Shown here piece after piece: positions 11,068 through 18,068 of a stretch of 18,068 nucleotides of DNA. Each line of letters opens with the position of its first letter. Within the stretch, counting starts at the first letter, position 1. The translations under genes were made by a program, and so were the position numbers. Below the pieces are notes generated by a model that saw only the letters and a program-made list of their open reading frames with translations, did not search any database and was not told where the DNA came from. The DNA is from Conidiobolus incongruus B7586 (Eukaryota; Entomophthoromycota; Entomophthoromycetes; Entomophthorales; Conidiobolaceae), in the NCBI GenBank assembly GCA_000697335.1, contig JNEM01006017.1, forward strand, positions 1 to 18,068. The letters are read 5' to 3'.

Positions 11068-12313
11068 GGTAATGTTGATTAATTTGGATTGAAACCAAGT
11101 TTACGCAACAAGATTACTAGTAGATATAATTAAGTATTAAAATCTACAATATTTAGCATTAGTTTGTGGTATAAAAATTTCACATATTTCACTCATATTT
11201 ACTGACCAATCAAATCTTCTATTATTCTGATCAATTCAAAGATTAGATTATCTATAGCCTAAAAATTGTTATATATAATCATTCAAGTGCAATGGATTGT
11301 TATTTTATATTTTTATTAACAAATATAAGTTTTCAATATTTTTATAATTTATTTTTATTATTACTTATTGATAATTCCTTTAATTTTAACAAATAATATT
11401 TGATTTATTATAAAAATCCATTACAATTAATAATGAAATGGAAATTTAAGTTAGATATTAATATAATTCAACTCATTTAAACTATTATATAATATTCAAT
11501 AGATAATATATAATTAAAAGTGTAAAAATGAAATTTTACATAATAATCTTATTGAATTTAATTTTTTTATTTCAATTATAAATATATTTCGTTTCAATAC
11601 TTTTATTGTTTCATATAATTAAAAAATGATCTGAATAATAGTTTGAAAATATAATGTTTTTAATAGAATCATTTATGAAATAACAAATCATCCATTATGA
11701 TGATAACTATGATATTGTATTGTAACTATGTTATAATAAAATTTAAAATATCAGGCATTAATTATTGATATCATCTAACTGATAAGATGATCTATCCAAA
11801 TAATTTTTCACTAAGAATAAATATATTCAAAATTAAATATTCATAATACAAATATCATATTCAATATAATTGTATAGTTTTTATCGATTCAAATACCAAA
11901 TAATTTAATTAGCTGAATATAAAATAAATATGTATTATCAGACCATGTCATTATCTGATAAATATAGTAAAAGATATTGTTATATAAATCTAATTTGCTT
12001 TCTATATCTTAATTTTTAACAATTATTATAAACATAATTAAACAAAATTTGAAATTAGGACGTTGATCCATTTTTAAGATCGAATATAATACATAAAATT
12101 AAATTATCACATTGTTATTGTTTTAAATTAGGCATTATAATCGATGGTTGTTATATTAAATTTTATATATTCATAAAAAAACCCATTCACAGGTTTCAAG
12201 GATTGATTTAATATACAACTATTATAAAAGATTCATAATAATGTAACAAGAAATTAAAAAATGAAGTAAAATATCTGTTTAATATAGCAAATATAAGTTT
12301 TAATTTGATTTAA
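11068..12313. other. AT-rich gap between MPP-beta 5' end and GPI8 3' end
   Basis: 1.25 kb without a supportable gene. The right part should carry the GPI8 3' UTR and the left part the peptidase promoter. A CCAAT-type site is listed separately. A TGATAAGA sequence near 11780-11787 resembles a fungal GATA-factor site, but such words are expected by chance here. Confidence 0.6.
11205..11212 (-). promoter_or_regulatory. Possible HAP/CCAAT-complex site upstream of MPP-beta
   Basis: The minus strand reads TGATTGGT, a full match to the fungal HAP consensus TNATTGGY, about 140 nt upstream of the peptidase ATG. HAP complexes control many nuclear genes for mitochondrial proteins in fungi, so the context fits. 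It is one short match in AT-rich DNA, so chance is possible. Confidence 0.35.
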
Positions 12314-13746
12314 TTAAAATACCAAATAAAATAAAGCACAAGCAAATACTGAAAACCAAAATGTGGTAGAATATTCTTCGGTATTGGGTTTAACCTCACT
12401 CAAATTAACATTTTTGACAAATTTAAAATTCAATAGCTTAGATATACTATCCACTGGATTAAAGGATGCCGATGGAGTCTGTATTATAGGCTATAATGTA
12501 TATTAATAAAATGAAGATAATGTCAAGTATTTAAAATTACATCTTGAGTAAAGGAATCCAAACTATCAAAACTAATTTCTTCATCGAGTTGAATGGATTT
12601 GAATTCTTTGGTAGTTAATTCATCAACACGACATTGCTGGACATTTCCAAAAAAGTCGGTAATCAAAGTCTATAAAATATAATATTAGTAATGATATATT
12701 GAAAATTTAATTAAATGAATTACTTCTGATAATGGTCTGGAAAAATGCTCTTCACTAATACCTGGCTCGGAGAGAATATCGGCTGGATTGTAACTATTAA
12801 ACTAAGTTGGAATAAGATTAGTATAGAAATCTAAAATTTAATGTAATGGCTTACTAAGTCAGCTAAAGTAAGATTAGAATCTTTTTGAACATTTTCCAGA
12901 AATTCCAAATTATAATAAGTAAATCTATCAATAACAGTAACACCAATATCTTCATCTAAATGATGAGAGTATGATTTTTTATCAAGGGGTGAAGAGCCGA
13001 CGGATAAGACATTGGGTGAATAAATTTGAGAATACATAGTGTTAGCTTCACAAGTATCAATCATGAATAAAATTTCCTTATATCTCTTCTTTTGCCACAT
13101 TTGTTCAATAGCGTCACCAAAATCTTGTGCTGTAATTTCATGATTATCTTGAAATTTAAGGAATTTATTACCACCATGACCTGTCATATAAATGAGAATA
13201 TTAGAGCTGTCATCAGATTGCAGTCTCTTATACTTGGGGGTTGATTCAGGCAATCTTCCTATATTATTGAGAAATATTATATATATATTATTAAAGTATT
13301 AATACAATAAATAGGTAAGTAAATAATACCAGTTAATAATCTAATAAAAGTCTCTGCAGTGACATCATAACCTCTGTAATCAACTTGAACATCCTGACCA
13401 TATAATTCTAAACGGTGGTCTCTATTATTGAATACTTTTCCAGGATAAACGTTTCTTGGGTTACAAGCAATATCATCAGCTAACATTAAAATAATATTGG
13501 AGTCGGGTATACCCAAACGCTTTACAGTTCGATAAATACTTAAAGCATTTGCCATGTGACGATAATTAAACCAATATCTTGAAGTACTGACCTAAATAAG
13601 ATAATTAATTATAATTTTAAAAGTCATGTTGAATGAATAAATACAATAACTGCCCAGTTATTGGTATGAGAATGTTTAATTAAATTTGAAGCATTTAAAT
13701 TCAGAATACAATAAATGTAATAGATAATAATATTTAATATATTCAT
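12314..13746 (-). CDS. GPI8: GPI-anchor transamidase catalytic subunit (GPI8/PIG-K)
   Basis: Six exons: 13746-13645, 13591-13330, 13258-12855, 12801-12724, 12669-12541 and 12490-12314, giving 383 residues (human PIG-K has 395). GPI8 is a C13 caspase-like cysteine peptidase that, with GAA1, PIG-T, PIG-S and PIG-U partners, swaps a C-terminal signal for a GPI anchor in the ER. Residues 1 to about 19 form a signal peptide. Family blocks follow: [58 protein letters not shown] with catalytic H149, and ILFMIDTC with catalytic C191, spaced 42 as in human. Then come FYSPN-like [17 protein letters not shown] and a C-terminal membrane segment at about 368-383. Residue 192 is Glu where GPI8 proteins usually have Gln. 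Introns are 50-71 nt. No in-frame ATG was found between the start and an upstream TAG. Confidence 0.96.
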
Positions 13747-14452
13747 TATTAAATTATTACTTATTATGTCATCATATTTGATTGGACTTGGTGTTTTTAA
13801 AATAAAATACTAATCATAATGATTTCAAAATATGGGATTACTAAATAAACCGTACCTAAACCATAATTTATATTTTTATTAAAACAGTTTAAATTCTAAT
13901 TATTGAGCATTAAATATGTATCCGAATCCAATTTTAATTATTCTTCATAATATTAGTGATATCAATATATATTAATATCTATTTTACTTTTCATCATAAT
14001 TTATACCATTATTACTATTATTTATTGAGCTTTGTTTTTAGTATACATTCAAATATCTAGGTACATATACCACCATATTACAATCTACAATTTAATATTT
14101 ATTAAAATTCTGTGCAATCTATAGATTTTTATTAAACAGAGCATTATATTGTGATATATCGAATCTCTTCAGTGGTAAGATATTTTATACATTAAACCAT
14201 AGCTCGAAAATTTTTTGTTTAATTTTTTTGATTTAATTCATAATGATTTTCACTGATTTATTCATCTAAATATTTTTCGATTTTTGAGTCATTATATAGA
14301 ATTAATTTCATATTTTAATATCTCTTAATTACTGAATTTTTATTAGAATTTTTTGTCCGGAAACTCATATTATTCCAACCTTAAAAATTGTTGAACTAAT
14401 TTACCCCAACGAATATTATTAGATAAAATATAGTATAAATTATTGATTTGAA
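13747..14452. promoter_or_regulatory. Divergent promoter region of GPI8 and the PHD gene
   Basis: The 706 nt between two diverging start codons must contain both promoters. It is strongly AT-rich. I see no convincing motif, no gene and no repeat in it, and cannot place either transcription start. Confidence 0.55.
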
Positions 14453-16359
14453 ATGGCTCAAAACTCTTTAAACATCGAAGAATTAACATACTCAGAGAAA
14501 ATTGATCTTATTAGAAAATATTGGCAATTCGCAGCAATTTGTCAATTTTTTTTAACTTTTCAAGCTGCATATAACTTTTCTGAACCCTTTGAAACTGAAG
14601 TAATTAATTATTATGATATAATAATTATTGTATTTAATTTTATTTAGCAATTGGAAACTGCTTTGGCAAAAAATGATAAAAGTTATATAGAACCAATTTT
14701 ATTAAATTTGATGAAAAACTTACCTGGTCAAAGATTTATTCAGTAATGAAAACTGATTAAACTTATCATTAAAATGCAGATTATTAATTGATTATCAATA
14801 TTATAGTTTGCCAGTGTTGGAGGTCCAAATGAAAAAGGAATGCCAAAAACGTGGATTTTCTAGCCCTTTTTTAGAAGAAAATCACCCTGGCTTCTTTAGT
14901 TTACAAATTCCTGATCAGGTAATAATTAAGTTATTATTCAATAATATGGATTATTAAGTTTTAATTCTAGATTAAACTAATTCATGCTTTGACAGAATGG
15001 CAGATGGAAGATTTTGAGAGGGTGAGAGCCAAAGTAGATGAAGAAGATGATTGTGATGAATGGGTATATACTCTATAATTATTGGCTTCGATTTTTGTTC
15101 ATTTAATAGCATTTTAATTTATTATTAGAGAATTGAATCTATAGGGCGAGATAAAAAATATAACACTTATTGGCTATTTGATGGTATTTAGTGTGATTGC
15201 TAAACTATAAAACTAAGCATCTAATCAATGATTCTTCAGATAATCGACTTTATAAGCAAAAATATCAAGCACCTAAAAAATCCAAATCTGTCAAAAAATC
15301 TAAAAAGAATAATGGTCAAGAGCAGGTCTCCTCGGTTCCAACAGATTGGGAATTAGTAATACATCAATGAATTTATTATTTTCAAAGTATTTAATAATTT
15401 CTCTACAGGTTTGTTCTACTGCTCATGAATGGGAACAATTTCCTAGACAATTCGAAAATAGTAGAAATTTAGATGAGCAATATTTGAGAGATTTCTTAAT
15501 TGAACACGTACTTCCCAAAGTTTTACCCGCTATCAAATCGAAAGAAAGACAAAAGAAGAAAGAGGAACTAAATATGACTTTCCAACCCAAGAGGTCATCA
15601 AGACTACAAGCTAAAGAGCTGTACAGGAAAGAGCTTGAAGAACAGCAAAGAAAGATGGAATTACTAGAAGCTATGGAAGCTAGAGAGAAGAACTTCAAGG
15701 ATTCTAAATCCGAAGCAGTTATTCAGAATATTCCAAATTTAAATACAAGAGAAATGAGAGCAAAGCGCAGAGCTTTACTTAATGAAGGTCGTTTGGAAGA
15801 AGTGTTACAGCTGGAGCGTGATGGGGTTATGAGATCTGTGTTCAATGTATCTGACGCCCAAGCTAAAATAAAGCCTAAAGAGGAAGAGACTACAAATGAA
15901 AACATTGAAAATGGCGATCATGCGAATGAAGATTCTGAAGAAGAATGGTATTTTAAATGTGTTTGTGGTGCTGAAGGCAAAAACCGTGATGATGGCCTAA
16001 TGATGATAGCGTGTGAGCGTTGCGGGATTTGGCAACATGTTCAATGCCAAGATTTCTACGCTGATAATCCTCAAAATCTTGATTTATCATCAATATTCTT
16101 TTTGTGTCAAGATTGTTTAATGAATAAGCCATCTGGTGCGGCATTGGCCACCAATTTATCCAACCAATTGGATGAATCTTCTGAACGTACTACCTCCGAT
16201 AATAACACGCCATCAAACCGTACTGACATTACTCGAGAATCCTCTCAATCTGTAGCTCAAACTTTAGGCTATCCACTTGCTGCTCTCAACTTAAATGGAA
16301 CTGATCCTAACTCACCCATGAGTTTAGATGTAAGATCTATTGATTCTAATCCAGAATAA
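14453..16359 (+). CDS. CECR2/RSF1-like chromatin protein with C-terminal PHD finger
   Basis: Seven exons: 14453-14599, 14648-14742, 14807-14918, 14971-15063, 15129-15183, 15240-15355 and 15409-16359, giving 522 residues. The N-terminal half looks like the DDT/WHIM-type region of ISWI partners such as CECR2 and RSF1. Visible blocks are YWQFAAICQFFLTF (23-36), NHPGF, IKLIHALTEWQMEDF (119-133), and GRDKKYNTYWLFDDNRLY (155-172) resembling the GxDxxGxxYWxFxxxRLY box. After a Lys-rich stretch, DWELVCSTAHEWEQF matches the CECR2 segment WWLLCQTEEEWRQV. Residues about 250-304 are charged and likely coiled coil. An acidic linker leads to a C4HC3 PHD finger with C390, C392, C408, C411, H416, C419, C439 and C442. 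The Ser/Thr/Asn-rich tail looks disordered. Likely nuclear, reading histone H3 tails as part of a remodelling complex (inference). Introns are 48-65 nt. The family is sure in outline; the exact orthologue is not. Confidence 0.88.
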
Positions 16360-17605
16360 AATATAATATTATTTTAATAATTTTTAGTGTCTAATTACAA
16401 TGAAATCTCTCTTATATCCAAACATTTACTCTAGATACTGTAGCAACAGACTATCCCCTTTTTCTGTATAAATTAATATGACTTTAATGTATTATTTTAA
16501 CCAATCCAAGTTCATACTTTATTGAAATAATATATTTTCAACTTTTTATTAAATCGAAAAATGTCTCGAATTAGAGATTTTAATTAGTTAACAAACATTG
16601 ATGTTTTTTGAAATTTTTTTCTATGATATTTTGAATTTGTAATTTTATATATTAAGGACACTGTAAAACGATTAGATATTAATCAATTTATTTTATTTGC
16701 ATTGTATATTTTGAAACAAAGTATCGATTATTAGAAAAACCTTTATCATATTTTAACAATATCGAAGACAATATTATTTTATATTGCGAATTATATTATA
16801 GCACAGTTATAAACAAATCATTTATTCTTTCGATATTAATGCTTAATGACTTGAATATAATAAAAATTAACTTTAACTGGTTTAAGTAGAAATTAAGGAT
16901 AGTTATTTTCATTTGTTAGTATTCATTATGTTTACTTATATAATAAAAAATAGAGCTGCATAATATTATATAATTATTAATTGAATAAAATACTTACAAA
17001 TTTCGAAATATAGCAACTTTAACTAAAATATTAGACCTTGGATGAAACATTTAAACTGATGCTAACTATTAAGATAATTAATATTTCAAAATAAATAATA
17101 ATTATTTTTTGAATTGAATATACATAATTTTTCAATATTTGAAAACTAAGTCAAAAATATTAATTATTTTTTCAAGATAATAATGATTTGTATAAATTTT
17201 CAATCAATTTTTCATTAATAAATTATAGTTGGAATTTAGAAAACTTAGAGTTTTAAATGGATATATATATAGGAAATACCTTGACCTTATATATGAACAA
17301 AATTAATATTCAAATCATAAAATTTTTTATTCACAATTTTTTTGTTGAAATATTACCAATATAATACATTCAAAATTAGAATTTACCAATATTAATAATA
17401 ATTATTGAATTTTAATCAATTAATATTTGAAGATAAAAAAACAATATAATTAATATTATTGATATTAAAATTAATGATAATTACAATTATATATAATTAT
17501 TACTATAGAATTAAAGAAATAGGAAATTTTTTAATTTCTGATTTTTCAAATATATTATTAGTTTCAAATAAAAAAATATATACAAAACAAATAGTTTTGA
17601 ATTAG

Positions 17606-17632
17606 ATATATATATATATATATATATATATA
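17606..17632. repeat. (AT)n microsatellite
   Basis: A perfect alternating AT tract of 27 nt lies within AT-rich intergenic DNA. Such tracts vary in length between strains and are prone to assembly error. Confidence 0.95.
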
Positions 17633-18068
17633 ATAAATTTTTTGATTAAAAAAATAATTTTTTAAAATTAGTTGTTTAATTTAATTATGTTTAAATTAAA
17701 TAGTAACTATCAAAAGTTTTTTATTTTAGTATTAATAAAACTTAACTATAAACCCTTTAAAATCATTTAAAATTTATAAACAATTTTTAATAATAAAGTA
17801 TTATCTAAATTAACAATTTATTGCTAGGTAAATTACTTTAAAGTTAAAAAAAACTACTTAAAACTTGTTAAAATTTAAAAGATTAATTTTAACTATTATT
17901 CTTTTAATTGTTAATAAAGTAAAAAAATATATTAAAAAGTACCTTTTTATTTTAATTAAAGAATTATTAAAATACTTTAATATTAGTTACATAAGTATAT
18001 TATATATATTAAAGTTTAAATTAAAATTAATTAATAAAAATATAAAATAAATACTTTATAATTTAACT
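17633..18068. other. Extremely AT-rich segment, nature unknown
   Basis: G and C almost vanish here, and TAA, TTA and AAA words dominate. One stop-free frame (17865-18050, no ATG) encodes only Lys/Ile/Leu/Asn-rich sequence as expected from base composition. It may be the edge of a decayed repeat or simply an AT-rich tract; I see no terminal repeats or recognisable domains. Confidence 0.4.

Larger units (their letters stand above)
16360..18068. other. AT-rich region at the right end without a gene
   Basis: 1.7 kb starting with the 3' UTR of the PHD gene. No coding region with recognisable or complex protein sequence is present on either strand, and no RNA gene was seen. AT content rises towards the right end. 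Confidence 0.6.

Noticed and set aside
12831-13253. Possible separate 140-residue caspase-like gene
   Set aside because: It starts at TTG and is exon 3 of GPI8 with read-through into the next intron.
15423-15698. 91-residue minus-strand open frame rich in Ser
   Set aside because: It is the antisense of the charged coiled-coil region of the PHD gene.
17865-18050. 61-residue open frame at the right edge
   Set aside because: It starts at TTG, and its composition is only what A/T-rich DNA encodes by chance.

Overview
The window is nuclear DNA of a very AT-rich, intron-containing fungus. Evidence for a fungus: a cytosolic group III (Nik1/Os-1 type) histidine kinase with tandem HAMP repeats, which is a fungal hallmark; introns of 47-71 nt with a (T)RCTAAT-like branch site close to the acceptor; and protein matches to MSH2, IST1, beta-MPP and GPI8 that are clearly eukaryotic. 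The combination of extreme AT content between genes and short introns recalls early-diverging fungi such as Entomophthoromycotina, but this placement is a guess from composition.

Layout from left to right: (1) 1-1426, minus, the N-terminal part of the Nik1-type kinase, running off the left edge; (2) a 2.7-kb AT-rich gap; (3) 4115-7179, plus, MSH2 in eight exons, which I rebuilt by matching to the known MSH2 protein; (4) 7241-8231, minus, IST1 in five exons, tail to tail with MSH2 at 61 nt; (5) an AT-rich gap; (6) 9519-11067, minus, mitochondrial processing peptidase beta in three exons; (7) an AT-rich gap; (8) 12314-13746, minus, the GPI transamidase catalytic subunit GPI8 in six exons; (9) a 706-bp divergent promoter region; (10) 14453-16359, plus, a CECR2/RSF1-like chromatin protein with a PHD finger, in seven exons; (11) 1.7 kb of AT-rich DNA with an (AT)n tract and an even more AT-rich right edge.

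The genes do not form a pathway. They are housekeeping or signalling genes: osmosensing, DNA mismatch repair, ESCRT-III regulation, mitochondrial protein import, GPI anchoring and chromatin remodelling. I count 25 introns. Every exon join keeps the reading frame, and all but one use GT-AG. The exception is intron 5 of MSH2, which only works as GC-AG.

I found no RNA gene, no recognisable mobile element, no CRISPR array and no sign of an undescribed multi-gene system. The most interesting points are the GC-AG intron, a Glu next to the catalytic Cys of GPI8, the exact 92-residue HAMP period with a diverged first unit, and the PHD-bearing CECR2-like protein.
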